This document shows, in pieces, positions 42,968-52,045 of a DNA stretch of 59,659 nt (the stretch's first letter is position 1; the number at the start of each line of letters is the position of its first letter). The stretch comes from Fibrobacter succinogenes. GTDB taxonomy: Bacteria; Fibrobacterota; Fibrobacteria; Fibrobacterales; Fibrobacteraceae. The DNA is taken from contig CADCGB010000020.1 in assembly GCA_902800815.1 (NCBI GenBank), positions 1-59,659 on the forward strand. The letters run 5' to 3'. The notes below the pieces were generated by a model that was not told where the DNA came from, searched no databases, and saw only the letters and a program-made list of their open reading frames with translations. The position numbers and the translations under genes are program-made.

Positions 42968-45476
42968 TTATCTTATATAGCGACGGAGCAAACTACCTGA
43001 TTTGCCGAATTCCACGACGATGACGCGGGCGGCAGGCATGTGCGCCGGCATCCTGTCACCGGAATAGAGCGGCCTACCCTGCATGTCGAAGATGCGGTAG
43101 AAGGCGGTCTCGGCCTCGGTCGCCCAGTTCATACGTTGAGCAAACAGGGTCGTTCCACTGCTCGATTCCACGATTTCGCCCGAAGATGATTCCGGTTCGG
43201 CACTCGAAGACGATTCGGGAGCGTTCGGGTCCGTCACCACAATGCGGCCACTCTTAATAAATGTGGAATCATTGTTGGTGGCCGTGACGGTAAAGGCAAA
43301 CTCGCCCGCTTCGGCAGGTGTTCCGCTGATAGAAATCTTGCGGTTTTCCTTGTCGATGCTTGTCGAAACGCCCGCCGGGAAGCCTTCAGGCACGACCGTC
43401 TCGGCACCACTCCAGGTGTAGCAGAAATCTACAATCGGTTCGCCCAGGTTGATGCTCTGGCTGCTGGAACCCCCACCGCACTTTACAACCTCAGGGTAGG
43501 CAGTCCCTTCGACAGAGAAGGTCACGAACGCGGACATCTGCGAAAGACCCGAATTGTCCGTCACGACTGCAACTGCGGAATACATGCCCGGCTCAAGCCC
43601 ACTCGCGTTGACCTGGTAGGGAGCGGAGTTTGCCGTACCCACCAGCGTGTTGCCCACGTAGAAAGCGACGCTCTTTACGGAACCGTCGTTGTCCTTTGCA
43701 TCGGCCTTCAAGGTCACCGTCGCACCCACTTCAAACTTCGCACCCGACGCAGGGGCGGTCATCGAGACTGTCGCCGCCTTGTTGCTCAGTCCGAAAGCTT
43801 GGTTATATTCGGGCATCTTGCCGTAGCGGCCACCCACGCCCACAAGTTTCGGGATTTCCTTCGGGATATTCGCCACCGTGCGCTTTTCAAAGCTGTAACT
43901 CGGGTTGAACGTAGCCGCATTCGGAACTCCCTGCGTCACCGTACCGTTGTAGCGATGCTGTTGCTTGGTGCCGCTCCCGAACGTGACTCCACTAAAGTAA
44001 ACGTAGCCGTTGTCGCCCCATTCGGCCAAATAGCCCTGACCGTTGTCGATATAGCTGTTTTCGTAGCGCACGTAGGCCTTTGCGTTTGCACTGTGGCCGT
44101 TCGCACCTGCAATAAAGAATCGGTTGTAATCCACGTACTGGTTGTACAGATGCACCTGCGAACCATTGCTTTCGCCCGTCACCTTCGGCACGCGGCCATA
44201 GGTATTGTGCCAGTAGTTGTTCGCGTATGTCAGGTGCGCATCTTCGACAAGCGCCATGTAGGGGTCGGTACCCCAGCAGTTGTATTCGTTCGCGCCATCA
44301 AAATCCAGGTAGCTGATAGTGGCGTCGTCCACGAATTCCATGTCCATGCCGTCACTGATCCACTTGTAGCTGATGTGGTCTGCCCAAAACTTTTTCACGT
44401 GGTTCGATGCGGAGCCCACCGTCTCGAGGCCGTCGCCGCCTTCAATCAAGTGCGGGTTCACATCGTAAATGGCGAGGTTGCGGTAGATATGGTTTCCGGA
44501 CCCTTCGTAGCTACGCACCACGATGGAGGCTCCACGCAGGTTCGCACCGCGGCCCATGCCCACAAGGCTCTTGTTGGGCTTGGTGGTAATCCAGTTGCTC
44601 CACGCCTGCAGATTGTCCGATTCCTTCACGATTTCAAGCCCGGATTCGCCGAGGCTCGCGCAACTGTTTTTCTCGAAGGCGATACGGTAGAACTTGTTCG
44701 TCTTGCCCGTCACGCGGTTCGTCTCGCCGCAAGTCGTGCGGCACCAGGTACGCCCGGCCGCATTCGCCTCGGTCACCGCATTGCGCATCCGCCTGAAGTC
44801 GTAAGTACCTTCGGGCACAAGGATTGTCACCACATCGTTACTCTGCATATGCTTACGAATAGTGGCGGTATCGCTCGCGATGACGATGTTACCCGCATCG
44901 CCGCCGGTGGTATTGGCGCCGAAGCCTTCGGCCGCTCCAAATCCACTTGGCCTGCGTATTCGCTGCAAATCCCGTAAGGGCAGCCCCGCTCGGGAGCTTG
45001 TTGCTCGCATAGTTCAGGGTTGTCGCTCCACCCCACTGGCTAAGGTCACGACCCTTGTTTTTCCAGGAGTTATTGCCGACAGTCGGCTTTGCCTTCCAGC
45101 CACTGCCGGAATAGTAGGACTTGTCGAGGTCATCAATCTGCACCATGACACCGGGAGCACCCTGGCCGTTCACGCCCACGACCGAAATCGCGTTCTCACC
45201 CGGCAAGAAGGTCATCGGCACAAAGCGCACGCGGCCCGCCTGGTTGTCTTCGGCAAGCAGGGCCCCGTTGTGGTAGAGCCTGTAGCCGCCATCGGCCACA
45301 ATCCAGATCCCCGGACCCTCGCCCGCATTATAGGTCGCCGCAACCAGCTGCGACCCCACCTTGTCACCGCCACCGTAGGCGGCGTCGCCCGGGAGCGACA
45401 CCACCTCGGAGGGGCTTATCGCCGCGGCAGCAATCCACACTCCACTCGCCACGGCACCAAACACTCTCTTTATCAT
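42968..45476 (-). pseudogene. Secreted PL1-type pectate lyase, broken by a single-base frameshift
   Basis: Two overlapping frames encode one secreted lyase. The N-terminal part (start at 45476, AAAGGG Shine-Dalgarno) has a signal peptide and a beta domain. The C-terminal part has the PL1 parallel-helix core (FWADHISYKWISDGMDMEF, key DGMDMEF; NNYWHNTYGRVP), two Ig-like domains, a Ser-rich linker and a tail RIFDMQGRPLY. The frames join cleanly if one T is removed from GGATTTGG near 44939-44941. With one base more than expected, translation would end early and lose all catalytic residues. It could be a true mutation or a homopolymer assembly error. Confidence 0.8.
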
Positions 45477-45590
45477 AATACACCCTTTCCCGGACAACGC
45501 ACACATTTGCACAACTTTCGCGGGAACTACACAAAATCTACCTCAAAAAGGGTGTTTTTGCCACCAATTTTTCCGTCGACCCCAATTTAC

Positions 45591-45608
45591 CGTTGTTCCT
45601 GGACAACG
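45591..45608. promoter_or_regulatory. Candidate dyad CGTTGTTCCTGGACAACG
   Basis: An 18-nt dyad with CGTTGT/ACAACG arms and a TGGACAA half-site lies in the 184-nt gap between the broken lyase and the DUF4423 regulator at 45661. It resembles, but is not the same as, the operator-like sites elsewhere in the island. Confidence 0.35.
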
Positions 45609-45660
45609 CTATTATATATCGCCCGGCCCCGCAAACAAGCTTTTTTCTTACATTTATGGC

Positions 45661-46512
45661 ATGGGAGTCACGAAACCGACAAAGAAAATCTTCGAATACC
45701 TGGACTACCGGGAATTTCTGAAGGATTACTACAACGCAAAGAAGGAGGCCAACCCGGCCTTCTCGCTCCGCGTGTTCTCGGACAAGATCGGTTTCAAGGC
45801 GAAGGACTTCATCAGCCGTGTCATGAACGGCGACAAGAACCTTTCGAGTCAGAGCATTCCCAAGGTCGCAAGCGGGCTCAGGCTCGGCAAGCACGAGACG
45901 GAATTTTTCATAGCGCTCGTCAAGTTCAACCAGGCAGAAACTACCGAGGATAGGAACGCCGCATTCAGCGAAATGCAGGCCGTACTCAAGGTCGTGCGAT
46001 TCGCCGAAAAGCAGCACCTGCTCGGGCACGCGCAGTACATGGTGTATTCGGACTGGAGGCACCTCACCATCCGAAGCCTCATCGGCATGTTCGGTTTCGA
46101 CGGCGACTACGAGGCACTCGCAAAGAGGGTACACCCGCGCATCACCGCCGAAGAGGCAAAGAAGTCGGTGAAACTCCTCGAGGATTGCCAACTAATAAAG
46201 AAAGACAAGGGTGGCAACTACACGCTTACTGAAAGTGCCATCACTACCGGCGACCGCACGTCGAGACTCGCACTCCGCGGATACCACCAGCAATGCCTGA
46301 AACTCGCCGCCGACTCCATCGACCGCGACCCTCCGGGCACGCGCCATATTTCGGGACTCACGCTCGGCATAAGCCAGGAAGGCTACGAGCGCATCGTGGA
46401 ACGCATCAACGCCTTCCGCAAGGAGATCGCGCTCATCGCCGAAGAAGACGAATCGAGCGACAAGGTTTTCCAATTGCAGTTCGCGCTCTTCCCCGTCGGC
46501 GGCAAAGACTAG
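45661..46512 (+). CDS. TIGR02147/DUF4423 family regulator, copy A
   Basis: This 283-residue protein (KIFEYLDYREFLKDYYNAKK at the start) is a member of the TIGR02147 family, which I know as a Fibrobacter paralogous family. An N-terminal segment FSLRVFSDKIGFKAKDFISRV (about residues 33-53) has a Cro-like helix-turn-helix look, so a DNA-binding role is inferred. The rest is helical with KHETEFFIALV and a C-terminal ALFPVGG end. Its stop shares the CTAG tetranucleotide with the convergent lipoprotein gene. It may regulate the neighbouring lyase or its own island. Confidence 0.8.
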   Translation: MGVTKPTKKIFEYLDYREFLKDYYNAKKEANPAFSLRVFSDKIGFKAKDFISRVMNGDKNLSSQSIPKVASGLRLGKHETEFFIALVKFNQAETTEDRNAAFSEMQAVLKVVRFAEKQHLLGHAQYMVYSDWRHLTIRSLIGMFGFDGDYEALAKRVHPRITAEEAKKSVKLLEDCQLIKKDKGGNYTLTESAITTGDRTSRLALRGYHQQCLKLAADSIDRDPPGTRHISGLTLGISQEGYERIVERINAFRKEIALIAEEDESSDKVFQLQFALFPVGGKD

Positions 46513-47705
46513 GGAGCAGGCGCTCCGACCGTATCGACACCCTCGAACACGATCTCGTCAATTTCTAGGCGGGAGCCGTTATATATGAAGATGCTGAATA
46601 TGCCGATCTCGTTAGAGATTTCGTCCCAGGCGACCTGGTAATTCACATCGTCCAGCACTTCCTTGCCGGGGCGCAAGACCAGTTCGGTCCATTCCTCGCC
46701 CGCCTTCGCAAACCACAGCGACTTATTGTAGTTGTTGTTTGCAATTTCGCGGTAATGCTCAAGCGCAACGGCGAACATGCAGTCCCCGCGGATTTTCATA
46801 CGGACTGCGGAAAGCGCGCTTAGATCGTAATATCCGGTATCAAGCCCGAGATGCGTCCCGAGCATGACGTAGCCCGAATCGGCGATAGTGAACTTCATCG
46901 AGAGATACTTTCCGCGAGTACCGTCATCGACCAGCGCACTCGCAAAGCCGCCTGCACTGTCGGGGCTTTCAAAGGAAGCGCCCTTGTGCGGCATGTAGTA
47001 CCAGCCGTAATTCGGGTAGTCCTTCGTCATGTTGTTCAGGTTGTCGCCATCGTCGAAATCCTCGAAAACATATTCGTGCGTCTTTCCGGGAACGGTCACA
47101 AGCGTATCGGCTTCGGTTCCCGCATCAAGCGAGAACGTAGCGACCGCGGTATCCCCGGCGACTACGGTGAACAATCCCGCGGGCACATGGGCGAACACGT
47201 AATCGCTACCCGAGCGCATGGCCATGTAGGGAGTGGATTCCAGGCGCAGGGACTCAAAGACTTCCTCGTCTGTCGCCGCTCCCGTGCGAAGCGTGAGCGA
47301 TGCCGACGGAGCAAGTTCAATTTCCATCGCGAAGTCAGACGCAGAATCCGCGGGTTCAAATTTACCCCAGGTCATGAGCGCAGAATCAGCCCCGGCGATA
47401 CCCTCAACAAAACAGTTCCCGCTGGAACATTCGTCAGCAAGCGAATCAAAGCGGGCCGTACCCGAATCGTTGGCGACGGCGCTCTCGACGACAGCAAAAT
47501 CAGCCTTCGAATACAAAGTAACGCGAGCCTGAGGAATCGGATTGCGATTCACATCATACACCGCAACGGCAATCCCGTTCGTCGTCTCGCTCGTAGCGCC
47601 CGCAGTCTCGGACCCGCTGTCGGAACAGCCCGAGAACGCAGCCAGCGCGAAGCCGAACGCGATGCAAAAAAGTGTCCTGTTCCTAAACTCCTGGGATAAT
47701 CTCAT
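46509..47705 (-). CDS. Lipoprotein with CBM11/CIA30-like domain, coupled to a DUF4423 regulator
   Basis: This 398-residue protein has a signal peptide with lipobox (AAFSGCSDSGS) and a beta domain (AVYDVNRNPIPQARVTLYS). A C-terminal domain of about 170 residues (FEDFDDGDNLNNM, then SLWFAKAGEEWTELVL) resembles CBM11/CIA30-type beta-sandwich sugar-binding folds. Its start overlaps the stop of the upstream regulator by ATGA. I infer that it senses or binds sugars outside the cell while the regulator acts inside, but no signalling link is visible. Confidence 0.75.
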   Translation of the reverse strand: MRLSQEFRNRTLFCIAFGFALAAFSGCSDSGSETAGATSETTNGIAVAVYDVNRNPIPQARVTLYSKADFAVVESAVANDSGTARFDSLADECSSGNCFVEGIAGADSALMTWGKFEPADSASDFAMEIELAPSASLTLRTGAATDEEVFESLRLESTPYMAMRSGSDYVFAHVPAGLFTVVAGDTAVATFSLDAGTEADTLVTVPGKTHEYVFEDFDDGDNLNNMTKDYPNYGWYYMPHKGASFESPDSAGGFASALVDDGTRGKYLSMKFTIADSGYVMLGTHLGLDTGYYDLSALSAVRMKIRGDCMFAVALEHYREIANNNYNKSLWFAKAGEEWTELVLRPGKEVLDDVNYQVAWDEISNEIGIFSIFIYNGSRLEIDEIVFEGVDTVGAPAP

Positions 47706-48550
47706 CGTTCTTCCTTTTTCATCATCGGGAACAACTGAAAATTTAATTGATAAACGCTATCGCATATCTGTGCGGGCATCGCATTGACCACGTTTACGAT
47801 GGCTTTTCGCGTTTCGGCAAGGATATCGCGGATTTTCTGGATCTGGCTCGAGTCAAGCGCCATGGTGAGCGTGCTGATATCGCGCTTTTCCTTCGGGGTA
47901 TCTGCAATCGAATCGCGGGCCAGTTCGGCGATACGTCCCTGGTAGTCACTGATGGTGGCGCTCAGCCAGTGTTCCTGCGTGCGGAGGTGAGCCTCGGTGG
48001 GTTCCACGCGGCCATCCCTGCGGCGGCGGGCAAGCCCCAACTGCAACAATGCTTCGACCGCCTTCTCGACCTGGGAAGCGGAAAGTTTCGGGATGCAGGT
48101 TTCGCCGAGCGCGGCGGCATCTTGCGGGCCACGATAATCGAACACATCTAGTGCCGAGCGAATCATCGGGTAGTACCACTGCTGGAAGTAACGGTAGCGA
48201 GCCTCGTCAAGTTCGCGGCAGCTGGCAGGGCGCATTTTCTGGAGCGTCTCGAAATGCTTGCGCACATCCTCATCGGTCTTGGCCTTGCCGTAAGCGACCA
48301 TCTCGCGGAAATATTCCGCCTTCGCCTCCTTGAAACGGAAAAATTCAACAAACGGCTCAATGCCTTTCGATGACACGTGACGCTTACCCTGCAAGATTTT
48401 CACCAGGAGGCTTGCATCGATACTGACCGCCGTCGCAAAGACACGATAACTGAAAGTCGCGTCAAGCGACTTCTCGAGCTCGTAGAAGTCCTGCAAAAAC
48501 TTGCGGTAGTCGGTGTAGTCGTATATGTTGATCTTGTTTCTTGCGAACAT
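47702..48550 (-). CDS. TIGR02147/DUF4423 family regulator, copy B
   Basis: This 282-residue protein is related to copy A, with the same IYDYTDYRKFLQDFYELEK start (residues 7-26) and TFSYRVFATAVSIDASLLVKIL helix-turn-helix-like segment (key FATAVSIDASLL). A TTGATT-17-TATATT promoter lies upstream (48568-48596). An operator-like palindrome lies 83 nt away in front of the divergent mannanase gene. It overlaps the lipoprotein start by 4 nt. I propose it controls itself, the lipoprotein and the mannanase. Confidence 0.8.
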   Translation of the reverse strand: MFARNKINIYDYTDYRKFLQDFYELEKSLDATFSYRVFATAVSIDASLLVKILQGKRHVSSKGIEPFVEFFRFKEAKAEYFREMVAYGKAKTDEDVRKHFETLQKMRPASCRELDEARYRYFQQWYYPMIRSALDVFDYRGPQDAAALGETCIPKLSASQVEKAVEALLQLGLARRRRDGRVEPTEAHLRTQEHWLSATISDYQGRIAELARDSIADTPKEKRDISTLTMALDSSQIQKIRDILAETRKAIVNVVNAMPAQICDSVYQLNFQLFPMMKKEER

Positions 48551-48567
48551 GGTTTACCAACCCCTAT

Positions 48568-48596
48568 AATATAGTCTCTCATATCAAAATAATCAA
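48568..48596 (-). promoter_or_regulatory. Candidate promoter of the regulator-lipoprotein operon
   Basis: On minus, TTGATT (complement of 48591-48596), a 17-nt spacer and TATATT (complement of 48568-48573) fit a sigma-70 consensus. Confidence 0.55.
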
Positions 48597-48632
48597 TTTT
48601 TACTGTCTCTTTTTGCTGATTTTTTACAGACA

Positions 48633-48663
48633 TGTTGACATTTTTGTCCACACAGGGTACAAT
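48633..48663 (+). promoter_or_regulatory. Mannanase promoter with operator-like palindrome
   Basis: TTGACA (48635-48640), a 17-nt spacer and TACAAT (48658-48663) form a near-consensus promoter. The -35 is embedded in the imperfect palindrome TGTTGACATTTTTGTCCACA (48633-48652), so a bound protein would block RNA polymerase. Confidence 0.65.
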
Positions 48664-48682
48664 GGTGTATCAAGGAGTTCTT

Positions 48683-50384
48683 ATGTTTAAAAGAAAAACT
48701 GCCGTTATTCTCGCGGCAACCCTCGTAACTGCAGCCTTCGCCACCCAATACGAGGCGGAATCCGCAACGCTCAGCGGAGGTTCTAAAAATGTCAACGCCT
48801 CGGGCGTCTCGGGCACGGGTTACGCCGACATGCAGGAAGGCAACATCACCTTTGAAGGGGTATCTGCCGAAACGGCAGGCAAGTACCAGGTGACCATCCA
48901 CTACAAGGCGGGCGATTTCAAAGCGAACTACATCGTGGTAAACGGCGCCACCTCGGGCACAGTCGATTTCGAGGCGACCACCGGTTGGTCCGACGTTTCG
49001 ACCATCGTCACTCTCAAGGCGGGCACGAACACCATCTCGCTCGAAAAATACTGGGGCTGGATCAGCGTGGACTATATCGACGTAGAGCCCTACCAATCTG
49101 CGGCTTTCAAAATCTCTGCTACCCCGGTCACCCCGAACGCAACCGAAAGTGCGGTAAAGCTCTACAGTTTCTTGCGCGAGAACTTCGGCAAGAAAACGAT
49201 TAGCGGAATCATGACCGGCCGGATACACGCTGGGCGCCGACTTCAAGACCCACGACGACGTGAAGTACATCTACACGCGCACGGGCAAGTACCCGGTACT
49301 CGTCGGCCTCGACTTCCTTTTTGCGACAGGCCCGAACGCTTCCGGCAGCTGGAACATGGAATACACCGACAAGGCCATCTCCATTGCAAAGGGCCTCTGG
49401 AAGGCTGGCGGCATTCCTGCATTCACCTGGCACTGGAAAGACCCGCTGGACAAGGATGACGCGTTCTATATCCAGGGCGCAGACAACGGCCAGGGATACA
49501 CGACCTTCGATTTCGCGACCGCATTCAAGAGCGGCACCACCGAATGGAACACCGAAAGTGCGGCCTACAAGGGAATCATCGCCGACATCGACCACATCGC
49601 TGACTACTTCCTCGAACTGCAGAAGGAAGGCGTCGCGGGCATCTTCCGTCCCCTGCACGAAGCGGGAGGCAAGTGGTTCTGGTGGAGCATCAATTCGGGC
49701 GAGCAGTTCGCGGCTCTCTACCGCCTGGTATTTGACCGCATGGTGAAGGTGAAGGGCGTAAAGAACATGATCTGGGTGTTCAACCCCGAAGGTTCTACCG
49801 TCACCTCCTGGAATCCGGGCAGCGAATACTACGACGTCCTCTCCATCGACATATACAACAGCGCAAACGACCATTCCAGCAACGCGAGCGCATTCGACAA
49901 GTTCAAGAACGCATCGAATGCCACGAAGATTCTCGCTCTCAGCGAAAACGGCCCCATTCCCGACGTGAACAACATGCACACCGACGAAGCGGTATGGAGC
50001 TGGTGGATGCCGTGGTACAGCACCTGGAGCGGAACCTGGCCCGGCCAGACAAAGGATGCCGTGTGGAAGAGCAATATGGATGACGAGCGGGTCCTTTCGC
50101 TCGAAGACATGCCCGGCTGGGACAAGTACACGCCGGCAGCATCTAGCGACACGCCCGCATCGAGTTCCTCCAGCGACGCCCCAAGTTCCAGCTCCGCCGA
50201 AGACCCCGGCACCACACGCCTCGTGAAGGACCCGCAGTTCTACGGCACGGCCACGACCGTCGGCATCTTCGACATGAACGGCCACTACGCAGGCAAGAGC
50301 CTAAACGCACTCCCGCAAGGCCGCTACATCGTGCGCCAGCGGGTCCAGGGCCGCACCGAAAGCACCCTGTACATCAAGAAATAG
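48683..50384 (+). pseudogene. CBM35-GH26 beta-mannanase, broken by a single-base frameshift
   Basis: The gene starts at ATG 48683 (AAGGAG Shine-Dalgarno) with a signal peptide and a CBM35-like domain (YEAESATLSGG; then GWISVDYIDV). A GH26 domain follows. The catalytic Glu residues are in RPLHEAGGKWFWW (acid/base) and LSENGP (nucleophile), both downstream of the break. The frames join if one C is removed from CGGCCGGA at 49219-49220, giving SGIMTGGYTLGADF. As read, the product ends early at 49459. A downstream GTG at 49260 could in theory start a leaderless catalytic fragment. A poly-Ser linker and a VGIFDMNGH tail end the protein. Confidence 0.83.
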
Positions 50385-50415
50385 CTTGATGAGTACTTTT
50401 CAACGCTTTATTCTG

Positions 50416-50446
50416 GGCCCGATTGATTTTTGATAAAAATCGGGCC
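50416..50446. other. Strong hairpin between mannanase and SGNH esterase genes
   Basis: GGCCCGATT (50416-50424) pairs with AATCGGGCC (50438-50446). It is not followed by a T run on either strand, so it may be a transcript-stability structure or a weak terminator. It lies in the 99-nt spacer. Confidence 0.5.
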
Positions 50447-50483
50447 GTAAAATATATCTTTAGGGCGGTTATTGGATTTGTGT

Positions 50484-51863
50484 ATGGAAAACAGGACCTT
50501 CTATAAAATCGCATTTGCCTCAATCGTGGCAATTTCGACCTGGGGCATTGCGTATGGCATTACCCCGAACACGCTTGTCTCCGGCGGGCTCCCCGCCCAT
50601 ACGGGCACAACGACCACAGATTACCTGACCGACGGCTACCTCACCAACTGGAAGAGCAGCAGCGCCAAGGAAATCGCAATAAACGTGGGCGAAGGCCCGA
50701 GCAAATTGCTCATCAACTGGGAATCGTACGGCGATTGCGCCTGGGCGACCAACTTTACGAGCGGTTGCGGGCATAGCGGAGTCGCCCTTTCGAACTTCAA
50801 GATTCTGACATCGGCAAATTCCACCGACGGCAACGACGGCGACTGGGAAGTGGCTGCCACCATCGAGAACAATCCCGTAATGGCACGCGGTGTCGAAATC
50901 GAGTTTGCAGGCAAGTCCTGGTTCAAGTTCGCAAGCGAAGGCGACGTGGGCAAGATTCTCGAAATTGAGGCCTTCGACATGAGCAACGGCGGCACCGACA
51001 CGTGGTTCTTCATGGGCACGAGCATCAGCCAGATGGGCATCAAACAGCAGGATACCGATTCTACCACCGCGCAACTGATACACGCAAGACATCCTCATTT
51101 TACCCCAGCGATGTTGCGCGGTGGAATCGGCTGCATCAACAGCACCGAGGTTGTGGAACACCTGAGCGAATACCTGGAATACGCGGGCAATGTGAAGTTC
51201 TGGGCCATCGAGATGGGCACGAACGATGCCTGGGGCGGTGGCGACTGGAACCTGAATACCTACGTGAGCAACATGCAGACGATTATCGATTCCGCAAAGG
51301 CACACGGAATTACGCCCATAATTGCGCGCATTATCGCGACCGATTCATCGAAAGCCGGCTGGCAGGTCAACCCCGCATTCCTGGAAGCCGTAGACAAACT
51401 TACCGCAGACAACAACCTCCCCGCAGGTCCTGATTTTTACACGTATTTCAGGGAACACCCCGAACTGCTCGCGAGCGACGGCGTTCACCCGAATTCCGAT
51501 ACGAAAGGTGGCCAGGCGATGCACCACCTGTGGGCAGAAGCGCTCTCCCCGCTATACGACGTAGTGGACACGGCAAAAAGCGATACTGCCACGCAGAAGC
51601 CCGACACAACCACGGTCTTAAAGGTGGCTAGCAAGTTTATCGCACCCCGGATTTACTCACAGGGCAAGAACATCGTTATCGAAGGGAATTTCCTGGACGA
51701 AACCTCCGTTAGCATTGTTTCCGCAACGGGGCAGTTCGTATCGAAGCAGACCCTTTCGCAGAATCACGGGCACGCACTGTTCGAAAACCTCCCGGCAGGG
51801 AGGTACATTGCCGTAATCCGGAGCAAAAACGTCGCCCAGACAAGCATAGTTCAAGTAAAGTAA
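50484..51863 (+). CDS. Secreted SGNH/GDSL-type esterase with C-terminal tail domain
   Basis: This 459-residue secreted protein starts at ATG 50484, with a signal peptide ending around GIAYG. An N-terminal beta domain (residues 25-165) resembles a carbohydrate-binding or jelly-roll module. The SGNH domain has a block-I sequence FFMGTSIS, GTNDAW (block III-like) and DGVHP (block V Asp/His). It probably deacetylates plant polysaccharides. The final 75 residues, ending VSIVSATGQFVSKQ...LPAGRYIAVIRS, resemble a secretion tail domain. A terminator follows. Confidence 0.82.
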   Translation: MENRTFYKIAFASIVAISTWGIAYGITPNTLVSGGLPAHTGTTTTDYLTDGYLTNWKSSSAKEIAINVGEGPSKLLINWESYGDCAWATNFTSGCGHSGVALSNFKILTSANSTDGNDGDWEVAATIENNPVMARGVEIEFAGKSWFKFASEGDVGKILEIEAFDMSNGGTDTWFFMGTSISQMGIKQQDTDSTTAQLIHARHPHFTPAMLRGGIGCINSTEVVEHLSEYLEYAGNVKFWAIEMGTNDAWGGGDWNLNTYVSNMQTIIDSAKAHGITPIIARIIATDSSKAGWQVNPAFLEAVDKLTADNNLPAGPDFYTYFREHPELLASDGVHPNSDTKGGQAMHHLWAEALSPLYDVVDTAKSDTATQKPDTTTVLKVASKFIAPRIYSQGKNIVIEGNFLDETSVSIVSATGQFVSKQTLSQNHGHALFENLPAGRYIAVIRSKNVAQTSIVQVK

Positions 51864-51898
51864 AGAAAAAGCGCGCAAAGTTTCCTAAACCAAACAAT

Positions 51899-51927
51899 GA
51901 GGCGCCCTGAATGGGGGGCCTCTTTTT
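51899..51927 (+). terminator. Intrinsic terminator after the SGNH esterase
   Basis: GAGGC-GCCC and GGGG-GCCTC (51899-51922) pair with small interior mismatch, followed by TTTTT. It is 36 nt after the stop codon. Confidence 0.83.
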
Positions 51928-51942
51928 CACGCAAGCATCCCG

Positions 51943-51962
51943 TGTTGACATGTTTGTCCACA
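51943..51962 (+). promoter_or_regulatory. Second copy of the operator-like palindrome
   Basis: TGTTGACATGTTTGTCCACA differs by one base from the mannanase site at 48633. TTGACA at 51945 could be a -35, but I see no clear -10 at 17 nt. It sits 83 nt before the proposed GTG start of the SUMF1-like lipoprotein. Confidence 0.6.
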
Positions 51963-52045
51963 GTAAAGTTTTTTATACGGGCGACGATAACGCGCATAAA
52001 GATATATTAGGAATGGTTATGGTTGGTTACTCGATGGAGGTGCCT

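Noticed and set aside
44930..49230. Programmed ribosomal frameshifting in the lyase and mannanase
   Set aside because: Neither break has a classical slippery heptamer or stimulatory structure, and both are explained by one extra base.
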